64,000 bases of DNA from positions 26,267,051 to 26,331,050 of the forward strand of contig NW_004624730.1 of NCBI RefSeq assembly GCF_000247695.1, read 5' to 3'. The position numbers and the translations under genes were made by a program. The notes beneath the pieces are model-generated. The model was not told the origin of the DNA. It saw nothing but the letters and a program-made list of their open reading frames with translations, and ran no database searches. Below are positions 1 to 12,060 of this stretch, in pieces. Position 1 is the stretch's first letter. Each line of letters opens with the position of its first letter. The stretch comes from Heterocephalus glaber (taxonomy: Eukaryota; Chordata; Mammalia; Rodentia; Bathyergidae).

Positions 1-425
1 TCTAGGAGCCTCTGGGCCTAAAAATCTCTCCAACTAGGATGCACACACAACTGGAGCCGCCCAAGAGCATTCCCAAAGCTCCCTGAAGCTATCTTGGTGC
101 TCCATTCTTAGGCTGCCACTTGTATTTTTGAAAAGAAACATAAAAAGCATTTTATATAAAATCAGGCAATAACATACAATGAGATGAAATGCAAAATGTC
201 CATATACAATACAGGAGAGGGGTCTCAGACTTTCTATTCTGTTAAGAGCTAAAGTCTAGAATCTGGATCCTCCTTTTGTTATTTGGGATAAACCCTTTCT
301 GTACTTCACAAAAGCAAATAAGGTGTGATTTGCTCAAAAGGATGCAAGCTAATGAACCGGCAAGAAATAGAACCAAGTTTTCTTGAGTCCTCAGTGAGAA
401 TTCCTTCTGTAATATGACAAGGTTA
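1..425. other. Unclassified sequence at window edge
   Basis: No exon-like or repeat signature that I can name. Ordinary AT-rich mammalian non-coding DNA. Confidence 0.4.
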
Positions 426-429
426 CTAT

Positions 430-690
430 AGAAAACTAATTTTTATTAAGGATCTACCACATGTCAGGCACAACACTGGAGTCCTCCATATACCCCCCAT
501 TAAATGTCAAATCATCCTTTGATATCAGTGCTATGTCTAATATGGAGATGATGAAATTGAGGACCTGGCCAGACAAGTAGTTTGTCCCAAGTCACACATA
601 CTTGTGGCAGTAGAAAGGGGATTAGAATATATGTGCCTTTTGTCTAGTTCCACTGCATCTCTTTGTAGGTTGGGAGACTATGTGCACACA
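430..690 (-). repeat. MIR SINE, antisense, old
   Basis: It shows the antisense MIR order: a degenerate copy of the TTTATTGAGCACCTACTATGTG-type end near 435-470, then the tract resembling the TGAGGAAACTGAGG box (545-575), then AAGTCACACA (590-600). Heavily diverged. Confidence 0.55.
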
Positions 691-714
691 CATTAAATTT
701 ATTTCAGTATTCTT

Positions 715-945
715 TTGCTATCTGTAGCTGTCTGAAAAATAGCCCCCCCCGCAAATACTGGGTCCTAACCCCTAGAAACTATAAATGCTACCTTATAAGG
801 AAAAAAGGTCTTTGCAGAAGTGATTAAGGTCTTAGGGTAAAGAGATTACCCAGGATTATTAAAGCGAGCCCTTAGATACAAGATGCATTCCTAGAAGGGG
901 GAAATGGAGAGAAATTTGACACATAGCAAGAATGTTACGGTTTGA
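715..945 (+). repeat. MLT1/MaLR-type LTR fragment
   Basis: The order of blocks follows the old mammalian MLT1-type LTR: CTGGGTCCTAACCCCTAGAA, then ACCTTATAAGG, AAAGGTCTTTGCAGAAGTGA, and a region like the GGAAATTTGGACAC box near 905-925. Recalled family knowledge; divergence is high. Confidence 0.5.
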
Positions 946-947
946 AT

Positions 948-1500
948 GTTTATATTCCCCCCTCCTAATTCATATGCCAGAAACCTCATCACTAATGTGA
1001 TGGTATTAGATATGGCCTTTGAGGATAAAGATTAGATCAGAAAGCAAGAGCCCTTTTATTAGTCTATTTTCTAGTGCAGTAACAAAATACCTGAAAGCTG
1101 GGTAATTATACAGAAAAGAGGTTTAAGTCACAAACTAAAAAATTCAAGATTAGGAAGCCCTATGTATTTGGTTGCTGATGAGGGCCCACCTGGCTGCATC
1201 AGAAATGGTAGATTGCATCATGGTAGGGACATGTGCCAGAGAGAGGAATCAAAACAGGCAAACAGGAAACCAAAGCTTCAGGAATAGCCTTGCTCTTTTT
1301 ATAACAACCCATTCTTGTGGGGACTAAGTAACCCCAAGAAACAAACATTAACCCCTTTGGAGGGCAATATCCATAATTACCAAATTATCTCTCTGCAAAA
1401 CCCCTCTTTGTGAAGGTTCTACCACCTCTCATATTGCCACATTGAGTTCCAAGCTTCAACATAAGAACCCTTAGGAAACAAACTGAAACCATATCCAAGC
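948..1500. repeat. MaLR/MST-like LTR remnants
   Basis: Two blocks resemble old LTR retrotransposon sequence: the TATGGTTTGAATGT-like start near 940-960 with ATTCATATG, and TTAGTCTATTTTCTAGTGCAG followed by GGGTAATTATA and AAAAGAGGTTTAA (1060-1125), which resembles the antisense end of MST/THE-type LTRs. Boundaries are unclear. Confidence 0.4.
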
Positions 1501-1544
1501 CCTCATGAATGAGATTAATGCACTTAGAAAAGAGGCTCCAGAGA

Positions 1545-1682
1545 GGTGAGAGCAGAGAGGGAGAGACGAAACAGGGAGAAAGGAGAGAGGGGAGAGAGGA
1601 GAGAGGAGAGTGAGGGAGAGAGAGAGGAGAGGGAGTGAGAGGGGGGAGAGAGAGGAGTGAGGAGAAAGAGGAGAGAGAGAAT
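1545..1682 (+). repeat. GA-rich low-complexity tract
   Basis: About 140 bases almost entirely of GA, GAG and GGGA units on the plus strand (purine-only for long runs). It creates a spurious open frame that starts inside it. Confidence 0.85.
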
Positions 1683-1689
1683 CACTGGG

Positions 1690-2640
1690 AATTACTGGGA
1701 AGGAACTGACAGGAATATGAGAAGCTGCAGAGAAGTTGGAGAAATGGACAATGCAGAAAAATTAACAAAATCATCTGGACTCTCTCCCTGGCTCACAACT
1801 TATGGGGAGAAGAACCTGGCTCTCGAGAAGCAAGATAAGTACCCAAGGCTGGGAGATCCAGGGAGAAACAGTGGCAGACTGGGCCAGGGGCATGGACCTC
1901 AGGAAAAGCCCACAACTGTTGTAAACTGCAAAAGTAAAATAGGGCTTTTTGCTCTGAAAGGACACCTTCTACACGACATGCAACAGCCTGAGAGGGATTC
2001 CAGCGAAGGCACCTGCTGTATCAACAGAGTGTGCTTAATTAGGTAACATTCTGAGAAGAGATTATCTCAATCCTGATGGAGACCACCCTAAGCAAGTTGC
2101 AAATTCATAAATTGGCTTTTCCTGTTAAAAGTCTGAGTCTGCTTATTAGGCCACAATGGCTTGCCTGAAGAGCCAGCAGTTGGTGTGTAGGAAAGGAACA
2201 ACTCCCCACACCACTGGTTACAGTGGAGGTCTCAATGATCTGTGACGCTGTGACATCTTGGATGACAAGACGAGCCAAGGGCAACATGACTCATACACAA
2301 AACTTCTATAGAGGCAAAAATTAATGTATGGGAAAAAACAAATCTCCCATTAATCAACAATCTGTTCCTACTAAAATGTCTTATTCCCTTGTTTCTAGGA
2401 CCCTGCTCATGTCAGTGCTCTCCACTCCACTGTTCCTGCATTCCAATTTACTCCTTCAAGAAGCTGTGTGTTCGATAAATGGTGGCAAGCTCCAGGAGAC
2501 AGTATCTTGGCCTGATAAGAGCTTTGATAGTCCTGGACCCCCCATTTATGCAATAAAGATCTTAACTTATTATACTGCTGCTGTACCCTCAGTCAGGTGA
2601 TTGGAGATCTGATCAGCCTCCAATACAATCTAGGACTCTG
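1690..2640 (+). repeat. Unclassified segment, possibly a decayed LTR at its end
   Basis: No coding match. The end (2545-2620) has an AATAAA followed by ACTGCTGCTGTACCCTCAGT and GGTGATTGGAGATCTGATCA, an arrangement seen at the R/U5 end of some retroviral LTRs. No paired LTR or primer-binding site is visible, so this stays a low-confidence suggestion. Confidence 0.25.
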
Positions 2641-3246
2641 AACAACTAAAAAATAACTTCAATTCAGGGCTCCCAGTGTCACCTTTCCATACTTTCTGAG
2701 TGAGAGACAGCCACAGACAAGGAGCAAGCTAGAAAGGTAGCAGCTGAGAAGTTTTAAGTTCAGGCCAGGAAGAACACAGGCCCCATTGCCCTCAGTGAGA
2801 AACCAGGGCTAGGTTGAGGTGCACTCAGAAATGGTTAGGTGTGAAAGCACTGGCGTTAAATACTTGAACTCTTGCCCTGGTGCTTACATCCAGCACAGAT
2901 CTGAGGTCTGACCGCCTTTCCTATCTACCACTGTGAGCAAGGACACGTCTCAGTGTGGACACTACCACAGCCTGGGTAAACAGAGGGGCCACTGGACTAG
3001 GTGGGGACCTCACAAACCCACCTCACAAACCTCATAAACCCTAGTCATAAGGCTAGGCAGAGAAAACTGACACTTGCTAGACTACAAAACTGCAGATCCT
3101 GGAAGGAAACCACTCATTCAAAAGTACAGAGAAAAATCTTTTTGTTTCTGGACATACTTTCTTTTGTCTTTTTTTCCCTTTCCCTCTTTCTTCTTCCCTG
3201 GTTTATTGGGTTTTGAGGAACTTTCCTTCATCCTTTTTCCTTTCTT

Positions 3247-5365
3247 TTTTTTTCTTAAGAAATATACCATTTTATTACAAAGACTCTCATAAAAATGAAA
3301 ATAATATCTCAAAAACAGGAAGCTACCAACCTCCACCTGCAGAACTGGGGGAAGACAAGAGGGCAATGTAAGGTTTCTTAGCTCATTTGTGGCCACTGTG
3401 AAGGTATGAGAACAGACCCAATCTAAAAATGGCTGATGCTACCTTAGGAGCCCAAGGAATAGGGAGCCCCTGAAGACACAGCCATCCTGTCCAGAACATA
3501 TGACAGGGACGCCCTTCCAAAGCTACTAAGCAGGCCCTCAGCACGTCAGGACTTTGAATTATGGCTGCATCACTTCCATCCAATCTGTACCCTTTATGGT
3601 CTAAAACTAAGACTTTGGGTGGGATGTACAGCAAGGCAGCTGCTAGAAGAGTTCCCCCAGCATCGCTGCCCTGCACTCAAGGGCCTTGATTCCTATCTAG
3701 TCCCAAGGGATATTTATATTTAATACACTGTGTTTATTTTATATAATATTATAAAATAATATATAATAAAGAATAATACAATATATTATTTTATATTTAT
3801 ATTATATATTATATTTATTTTATATACATATACAGAGAAATAGAAAGTATAAAATCTGAGGTGTTAGAAGGACAAAGGTAGGGAACTTGGCAAGAAGCCC
3901 GAGCTGGAGAGGTCTGATTAGGCCAACTTGACCTCTTCTTTGACCCCGTTGGCTTCTGGCTGCTTCTCCTTGGTTTTCTCCTCTTCTGTGATCTTGTTCT
4001 TCTCTTCTGGGTCTTTCTCTTTCTCATCCTCTTGTTTTGACTCCCTTGGCTTTCCTAATGTTGGAAGAGTTCTTGCAGCCACCTTCTCCCTCCTAATCTG
4101 AGTTAGAGGAACAGATTGAGATGCACTTGTCAGGGGGGTCTTCATTGTCCTCATCACCACTCTCCTTGGGGATGGGATCCCTAGGAATTGCCTGCATTTG
4201 GACCAGAGGTGGATGCAGCAGCAACCTCAGGTTCTCAAAGAGCTGCTGTTTGCTCATCTCCAGGTACTCATTAGTGTTCTAATCATATTGGAAGGACCAC
4301 TGTAATGCCTGAAATCTGGTTCAAAGTAGTCATTGTATAGAAGTTCATTAGGGATCTATATGTCTAGAGCCACAGCTGTTTTGCATCTCCAGCACCGGGC
4401 AACATTACAAATGGTATAACCACTTCCTCCCATCAGCATGGGCAGGTTGAAGCTTGTGACAAATTCCACACACTTGGTACGACCTTTGATGGTTAGATTG
4501 AAGCAACCCAGCTGATTCCCAGAGAAGGAGTCTGAGCCACACTGTAAGACCAGCACATAAGGCTGGAACATCTCCATTACTTTGGACACGACTGGCTTGA
4601 AAATAGCCTCAAAGAACTCATCATTATTGCCGTCATGGATTGGGTAATTAACAGCATTTAATATTTCCCTTTGCCAGCCCCAATATCCCGTAGGTCCCCA
4701 GTCCCTGGGAAGTACTCTCCGTATTTAGGAAAGGACAGTTATGACCCGGTCTGTGGTAGAGAAGGCCTCTTCCATGCCATCGCCATGGTGAATATCAATG
4801 TCAATATACAGCACTCTGGTGTTACTTTAGCAGACCAAGATGATTATCATTGATGTAACAGAAGCCAGATGTCTCAGACTTCTTTGCATATGATGCAGGC
4901 CCCTGGCCCAATTCACAATGATGTCCATCTGCTGCTTATTAAATTTCACAGCCCTTGCCACAGAGCCACCAGTAAACAACTGACAGAACTCAAAAAGGTC
5001 ATCAAATATTGGACAGTCCTCACCAGCATTGAATCTCTGCACATGCCTGCTACAAGACATGTTATTTAGATGGAGAGAGTGTAAGAATTTAATGTAGTCA
5101 TCACTGTAGTACTTGGTCATCTCCTCAGCACTGGCTTTGTGAAGGTGACAGATTTCCATCTTGCAGTAGAGACCATAGTTGAACAGCAAATAGTGAGTCA
5201 TATGAATTCAGTGAGGCTTCACTGAGTGGCCCTGTCCATAATAGTAATTTCCAATCCCCACTGTAGTAGTAACAGACTTTCCTCCTGGTGCCCCATGTCA
5301 GCACCATCTTGCTGTCTTCAGTCCCTCCAGTCAATTGGTCCATCCGCCTACCCCTGCCTTTTAAT
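3247..5365 (-). pseudogene. HDAC1: HDAC1 processed pseudogene, near full length
   Basis: HDAC1 is a zinc-dependent class I histone deacetylase of the NuRD, Sin3 and CoREST complexes. This intronless copy reads on the minus strand. It starts near ATG 5307 with GTRRKVCYYY, continues with [20 protein letters not shown] and ARCW near 4390, and ends with [20 protein letters not shown] at the stop at 3918. An HDAC1-like 3'UTR follows, with AATAAA near 3273, then an A tract on the minus strand (3247-3254). Frameshifts, stops and a gap in the middle disable it. Flanking direct repeats CTTTTTCCTTTCTT at 3233-3246 and 5366-5379 fit a target-site duplication in the L1 5'UTR. The HDAC1 C-terminal block (rather than the HDAC2 tail) decides the paralogue. 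Confidence 0.95.
3715..3835. repeat. AT-rich simple repeat inside the HDAC1 copy's 3'UTR
   Basis: Runs of ATATAATATT-type sequence with almost no G or C for about 110 bases. The parent 3'UTR has a short AT-rich stretch at this position, so the tract probably expanded after insertion. Confidence 0.75.
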
Positions 5366-5611
5366 CTTTTTCCTTTCTTCTTTTTCTGTTTAATTTTTTC
5401 TTTTTTTTAATTACCTACATTATTTTTCTTTTTCTCCCTTTTTTCCTTTTTATCTTCTATTTCTCATGGTTTTTTGTTACCTTAGTCTAATTCTATAAAT
5501 ATCCTTCTGCTCCTTAATAGGACCCACTGTGTCACTTTCTTCTCCTCAACTCCCATGGTTTAAATTTAAAAATATTTATTTTTGTATGCTCCCAATCCCA
5601 ACCTCCTATAT

Positions 5612-5700
5612 CAGTGGTGGCAAACTTATGGCATGCATGCCACAGCAGGCTGTTTGTATCACTGAAAGCTCTAACAGGTCCACCATCTCTGCCCTATATC
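5612..5700 (+). mobile_element. hAT-like DNA transposon terminal fragment
   Basis: It begins CAGTGGTGGCAAACTTATGG and continues with a GCATGCATGCCACAG block. The same terminal pattern, CAGTGGCGACGAACCTATGA then CATGCCACAG, occurs in reverse at 49695-49788. hAT-like is inferred from the CAGTGG start; no transposase is present. Confidence 0.45.
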
Positions 5701-5959
5701 TATAATAGTATTATAATTAAGTTTTATTAGTATTTAAATAGTTAACTCTACATTATTACTGTTGAATTTCTTTTCATCATTAGTGAAGGTATAGTTGTCC
5801 TAGTTAGTAGATATTTGCTGTGTGTCAACATTTGGTTTGTCTTGGTGTTTATAATATAATTATAGATTTATTTCCTAAGGTTAATAAGGGTGTAAATTAT
5901 TGGTACTTATGGTATATTAATATACATTTTCTCTCTGATCATGTTACTGTTGCTGATTT

Positions 5960-6071
5960 TTTTTTCCCCCATTAAGTTTATTGGTACATTTTTGGTATAA
6001 AATACAGTTACATTCATCATTGGGATCTTGTACCACTACATGAGTACCTTGGTTCTTTTTTTTTTCCCCCT
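5960..6071 (-). mobile_element. Extremely short L1 3' end with target-site duplication
   Basis: On the minus strand it reads as an L1 tail (GATGAATGTAACTGTATTTT, then ATGTACCAATAAA) ending in an A-rich tract. Perfect 16-bp direct repeats TTACTGTTGCTGATTT lie at 5944-5959 and 6072-6087. The insert is about 112 bp. Confidence 0.8.
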
Positions 6072-6411
6072 TTACTGTTGCTGATTTACTTGATATCGTC
6101 AGGGTTCCATAATTGTTACTATTAATAGGTTTTGTCTGTATGCCAATATCAGATTACCTTTCTAATATTAACAATACTGCAGTCCACTCCTGGAAAACCG
6201 GGTCTTGGGCCAATTACATTGCATCCTCCTCTCCCAAATTAACAAATGGTTTAATGCTAGGACAGAGACAAAGGACTATCATTAGCCATATGCAGAGTGA
6301 AGCACAGACTGACGAAAGAGATCTACATATTAGCAACAAAGTCTTGGTCAAGGCTCTAAGTGTCCACAAACCTAACCACAAAATCAAACAAACAAAAACA
6401 ATAGAAACGCG

Positions 6412-7390
6412 ATGACAAGGCAACAAAATGCCGCCTCAAACTCCAAAATGCCTCAAAGTTATCCACTGGCCGTCAAGGGGGGAGGAAAAGTAAAAGCCAC
6501 AAAGCAAAACTATTTGAACAGACAACAGAGGAGATTAAAAAAACAGATCAATAAGATGCATGGCAGGCTCACAGAAGATATAACTAAAGAGATAATGAAT
6601 ATAATACACAAAGCCATCAGGGAACTTACAAAAGACACCAATAAAAAGGAGGCTGAGCTAAACTAAACCATATTAAACATGAATGAGCAGTTTGGCAAAG
6701 AATTATAGTCCTTGGAAAGATTCCAAAAAGAAATCAAGGAGATTAAAAATTACAGTGGCACCTCGGTTCATGAGCTTAATTTGTTTCACGATTCTGGGCG
6801 AGATGGTCCTGTTTGTGTTTATCACCCAATGCAGAGTTTGTGAATGGAAGCAAAATTTTGCCGAACGCTTCTGTTTGTGAACTGAATTGTTCACTAACAG
6901 AAATATTTAGGAACAGAGATATTAATGTATACTGAAACTATGAGAGGCAGAAAAACATCAGAATTACAAGACAGAAATGCTTTCAGAGTCCAATTACTCA
7001 GATACTTTAAAAATGAGAGAACATGAAAAATGGATCCAACAACTGCTAGACATTGCAAAAAGACTAATCTAAGATTAAATGGAGTAAGTGAAAAATGAGA
7101 AGACAGCACAAAAGGGATAGAAAACCTATTTACAGAAATGACAACAAAAAAACTTTCCAAATATAGGGAAAGAATTAAACATACAGATTAGTGAGGGATA
7201 CAGAACCCCAAATAGCCACGATCAAGAGAACCTCTCCACATTACAACACAGGCAAAATTCTAGAAGTCCAACACAGAGACAGAATCTTAAAAGCATTTAG
7301 AGAAAAGGAATCAATCACTTATGAAGGTAGACCCATTAAAATTACAAGACTTTTCAACACAAATGTTAAAGGCCAGGAGAGCCTGGAATG
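6412..7390 (+). pseudogene. L1 ORF1 remnant, interrupted by a MITE
   Basis: The N-terminal part is lysine/glutamine-rich, with coiled-coil-like KEIMNIIHKAIRELTKDTNK. The C-terminal part keeps HRDRILKAFREKESITYEG. The mariner-like MITE at 6750-6905 splits it, and frameshifts follow. ORF1 encodes the RNA-binding chaperone of L1; this copy is dead. Confidence 0.75.
6750..6905 (+). mobile_element. Mariner-like MITE, copy 1
   Basis: It starts TACAGTGGCACCTCGGTTCA and shares an internal block with copies at 17995-18197 and 62140-62322: GTTTGTGAA, AGCAAAATTTTGCC and TGCAGAGTTTG on one strand or the other. It has inserted in the L1 ORF1. No transposase. Confidence 0.6.
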
Positions 7391-7649
7391 AAACGTTTCA
7401 AGCTCTAAAAGAACTCCCAACCCAGATTTATATATCCTCCAAAATTGTCTTTCAAAATTAATGAAGAAATAAGGTATTTTCATGACAAAAACCACTTCAA
7501 GAAATTCATTAGACCAATCAAGCAATGCAAAAAAAAAAAAGAAAAACAAAATTTTTAAGGCTATCCTAGAAAGAGACAATGAAGCCAACAACACCAAAAA
7601 TCTAAGAGAATGAATATACCAAGCAGGGTAAGCAATTAAAGGGGGGGGG

Positions 7650-10600
7650 GGAGAAAATTAGAACAAGAATATAATGAATAGGTCAATACCTTTAAGTAAT
7701 AACTCAATGTAAATGGTCTCAATTTGCAATCAAAAGACAAAGATTGGCAGAATATATCAAGAAACAAAACCCAATGATATGCAATATACAAGAAATACCT
7801 CTAATCCAAGAAGAAATTCTCAGATTAAAAATTAAAGGATAGAACTCAATATTCCATGCAATGGGAACAACAAGTGTAGCTATTGTAATTGGAAAAAACA
7901 AGAGTAGCTCTCCTAATTTCAGATAAAGTGGATTTCAAACCAGAACTGATCAGAAGAGGCAAAGAAGGTCACTACACATAGGCTGAGAGAACAATTCAAT
8001 GGGAAGAGGTAACAGTTACAAACATATATGCACCAAACACCAGTATGCTCAACTTCATAAAACAAACACCAATGGACATGAAAAATCAGACAAACATCAA
8101 TACAAATACCTCACTCTCACAAATGAGCAGATAAACTATATTAAAAAAAATCAACAAAGAAATATCAGACTTGAAACAAAACCTTGATAGACACTGTATC
8201 TACAGTGTTCCACCTAAGAGAATCCACATTCTTTTCAGCAGCACAAGGAACTTTATCCAAAATAGACCACATGCTAGCCCAAATAGCATGCTTAAGTAAG
8301 TAAGAATCAAAATTATTCTGTGTATATTATCAGATCACAGTACAACAAAACTAGAAATCAATGGCAAAAGAAACTATAGAAATTGTGCAAATGCATGGAA
8401 ATTAAGTAATACTCTCTTAAATAATCCACAGGTCGCAGAAGAAATCAAGGGAGAAATTAGACAGTTCCAAGAATCAAATGATAATGCGAGTACAACATCC
8501 TAGGACTTATCACTTCTCATCTTTTGGGCTAAGATCAAGTATAACATACCATGACCCATGGGACACAATGAAAGCAGTCATAAGAGGGAAGTTTACAACT
8601 GTAAATGTTCATATCAGAAAAAGAATGAGTCCAAATAAATAATGTAATGATGCAACTCAAGGTCCTAGAAAAACAAGAATAATCCAAATCCAAAGCTAGC
8701 AGGAGGAAGGAAATTATAAAGGTCAGAGAATAAATTAATGAAACTGTGACTAAAAACCCCCCACAAAGAATCAAGGAATCAAAAACAGCTGTTTCTGTAA
8801 AAGAATAAACACAACAAAAAAACCCCAGCCAACCTTACCAAAAAAGGGAAAGACTAGACCCAAATAAATGCAATTAGAAACCAAAAAGGCAAATTCACAA
8901 TGGCCTCTGACAAAATCTAGAAGACTATTAGTAACTATTTTGAGAACCTATACTCCAATAAAATGGGAGAAATTAAAATGGTGAAATTCGTAGATACATA
9001 TGAACTACCAAGCTGAACCAAGATTACGTAAAAATCCTCAATAATCCAAAAACAAACAATGAGTTTGAAAAAGTAATTAAAAGAAATTTATGAACTAAGA
9101 AAAGCCCAGTTCCCAATGGATCCACTGCCAAATTCTTTTATTTATCTTTTTCTTTTTTGTTTTTTGCGACAGGGTCTCACTACGTAGTTCATGATGGTCT
9201 TGAACTCATTATGTAGCCCAGGCTGGCCTTAAACTGGCAGGAATCCTCTTCCCTCAGGCTCTTGAATGCTGGATTACAGGCGTGAGCAATCACACCTGGC
9301 TCTCACTGCCAAATTCTACAAAAACTTTAGGAAAGATTTCATACCAGTACTCCTCAAACTGTTCAATAAAACTGAAAGGGAAGGAGTATTCCCAAAGTCA
9401 TCGTTGAAAGCTAGCATTACCCTGATTCCAAAACCAGGAAATAATCCAAACAAAAAAACTATGGGCCAATCTCTTTAATAAACATAGATACAAAAATCTT
9501 CAACAAGATACTGGCAATCAGAATGTAACAAATCATCAAAAACATCATATATCATGACCCAGTATGATTCATTCCAGGGGTGCAGGGAAGGTTCAACAGA
9601 AAAAGCCTCTGACAAAATCCAATATCCATTCATTATAAAAAAAAAAAAAACCTGAAGAAAAAAAGCACAGAAAGACTTTATCTCAATAAGATAAAAAGGT
9701 ATTTATGATAAACCAACGGCCAACATCATACTAAATGGGTAAAAGATGAAACCTTTCTCTGTAAAACTAGGAAACAAGACAAGGTCTGCTATTACCATTC
9801 TTGTTTGATACAATTCCAGAAACATTAGCCAGAGTAATCAGGCAAGAGAACGAAATAAAAGGGACATGTATAGGAAAGGAAGAAGTCAAGTTATCATTAT
9901 TTGCAGATGACATTATCTTCTGCACAGAAGACCCAAAACCTTCCACCAAAAGACTCCTTGACTTTATAACCAGATTCAGCAGAGTAGCAGGTTACAAAGT
10001 TAACACACAAAAATCAATAGCATTCCTGTACAGCAATAATAAACCTATCAAGAAAGAAATTAGGGAAACAATACCTTCCACAATAGCATCAAGTAAAATG
10101 AAACACTTAAGAATTAACCAAACCAAGGAAGTGAACCTCTACAACAAAAACTACAGTACTCTGAAAAAAGAAGATCAAAGAGGATATCAGAAAATAGAAA
10201 AATATCCCATTTTTGGATATACAGAACCAATACAGTCAAAATGGCTATACTTCCAAAACTTACAACTGATGTAATGTAATCACAATCAAAATATCAACAG
10301 CAATCCTCACAGAACTACAGAAAACAATCCTAAAATTCATATGGTACCAGAAGAAGCCTAGATTAGCAAAAGCACTCCTGAGCATAAGACCAAGGAAAGA
10401 GGCATCACAAATCAAATTATATTGCAAAGCTACTGTGAGAAAAATAGCATGGCACCAGCACAAAAACAGACATGTGGATCAATGGACCAGAACAGAGAAT
10501 GTAGAAACAACTCCAAGCACAGTCAGCTAGCTACCTAATCTTTGATCTTTGGGGCTAAAAACTTAACACTGGAGAAAAAACAGGCTCTTTAACAAATAAT

Positions 10601-11470
10601 GCTGGGGAAACTGGCTATCCATATGCAGAAGATGGAATCTAGTCCCACATCTCTCACCTTGTACCAAAGTAAAATCAAAATGAATCAAAGATCTAAATAT
10701 TAAAACAGAATCTGCTGGAAGATAAAATAGGTGAAACTCTTGAGGACATAGGCATAGGCAAGGACTTTCTGAACAGAACTCCAATTGCACAAGAAATAAT
10801 ACCATGAACCAACAAATGGGATCACATCAAATTAAAAAGCTCTGCACTGCAAAGAAAACAACCAATAGTGAAAAGGCAACTTACAGAATGAGAAAAACAA
10901 TTTTGCCTGCTATCCCTCAGAGAACTAATACCTTGAATATACAAAGAACTCAAACAAATTAGATCTCCCCCCCAAATAAAAGAAATAGAAATGGTTAATA
11001 AATACATGAAAAAAATGTTCAAAATTTCTGGTCATTAGAGAAATGCAAATGAAAACAACACTGAGATTCTACCCTACTCCAGAAAGAATGGCTATCATCA
11101 AGAAATCAGGTAACAAGAAATGCTAGACAGGCTATGAGGAAAAAGGAACCCTTCCTACATTGCTGATGAGAATGTAAACTAGTACAACCATTACAGAAAT
11201 CAGTGTGGAAATTCCTCAAAATATTAAAACAAGAAATTACATTCAACACAACTATTCCCCTTCTAAGTATCTTCCCAAAAGAGTTAAAGACATCATATTA
11301 CAGTGATAGATGTACTCCTATGTTTACAGCAGCACAATTCACAAGAGCTAAATCTTGGAAGTGGCCTGTATGTCCATCAAAAGATGAATGGATAAAGAAA
11401 ATGTGGTGTTTATACACAATGGAGTACTACTCTGCCACAGGAAGGATAAACTTGAATCATTTGTAGGAAA
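7650..11470 (+). pseudogene. L1 ORF2 remnant (endonuclease, reverse transcriptase)
   Basis: Fragmented frames cover the apurinic endonuclease (about 7680-8500), the reverse transcriptase with LFADDIIFCTEDP (about 9890-9930) and the C-terminal DEWIKKMW block near 11385. Frame changes and stops are frequent. A B1 at 9137-9303 interrupts it just before the RT core. Confidence 0.85.
9137..9303 (-). mobile_element. B1 SINE, antisense, in L1 ORF2
   Basis: On the plus strand it reads TTTTTGCGACAGGGTCTCAC, then GCCCAGGCTGGCC and GGATTACAGGCGTGAGCAAT. Exact 14-bp direct repeats CACTGCCAAATTCT lie at 9123-9136 and 9304-9317, marking the insertion. Confidence 0.92.
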
Positions 11471-11779
11471 ATGAATGCACCTTGAGACCATAATTTTAAG
11501 TGAAATAAGTCAGACACAGAAGCTTCAATATCACATTGTTTCTCTTATAGGAGAGCCCAAAATAAAGAGCAAAATAAAAGATAGACAATGGAAAATAGTG
11601 AGATAGATCTTTTGCATATGGGAAGGGGACCAAGCAATGAAGGGAGTGGAAAGGGAGGAAAGGCAAAAGGGATTTAACAATAAAAAAAGAATTAAGATGT
11701 ATTATATACATGTACCAACTCCCAGGAGGAATGTGGTTATTGTGTATTACAAACGTGTACTTATAAAAAATAACTATAA

Positions 11780-12060
11780 TTTTTAAAAGACACCTCTAAA
11801 AGTGAAGTAACAAGTGGTATAATAGCAGAAAATATTTGCTATGTGACAAAACACTAGTATTTAAAATACATAAAGAATTATTATATATCAATAAAAAAGA
11901 AAAATGGCAGAATTAAATTGTGGACAAAAGACCTGAAGAGACACTTTACAAAAGAATATAAATGAATACTCAATAAGTACACAGGGGAAAATGTTGTCAA
12001 ATTAATAAGAAAGCAAGGAAATACAAATTAAAATTCCTTTCACTTCTCTGGAAAAAAAAT
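11780..12060 (+). mobile_element. Old L1 ORF2 fragment
   Basis: TGTGGACAAAAGACCTGAAG, ACACTTTACAAAAGAATATA and ATACAAATTAAAATTCCTTT follow the order of the L1 ORF2 3' region, with stops throughout. Confidence 0.6.

Larger units (their letters stand above)
2680..11775 (+). mobile_element. L1 LINE, long but decayed (5'UTR, ORF1 and ORF2 remnants, 3' end)
   Basis: The 5'UTR (2680-3246, resuming 5366-6400) matches the second L1 5'UTR at 44700-46148 block by block, including ACACAGGCCCC and CCACTCATTCAAAA. ORF1 remnants lie at about 6410-7390, with a C-terminal block resembling RILKAFREKESITYEGRPIK. ORF2 remnants run from the endonuclease region (about 7680) through the reverse transcriptase, where LFADDII is still legible (about 9895), to a C-terminal block DEWIKKMWCLYTMEYYSA (about 11380-11440). 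The short 3' tail ends near 11775. Many stops and frameshifts make it inactive. Later insertions inside it are listed separately. Confidence 0.9.

Noticed and set aside
1657..2046. 129-codon frame on the plus strand
   Set aside because: It starts in the GA-rich simple repeat, has no family features, and its low-complexity start explains the length.
3918..5307. A functional HDAC gene on the minus strand
   Set aside because: No introns, several frameshifts and stops, a gap in the middle, a poly(A) tract and flanking direct repeats. It is a processed pseudogene.
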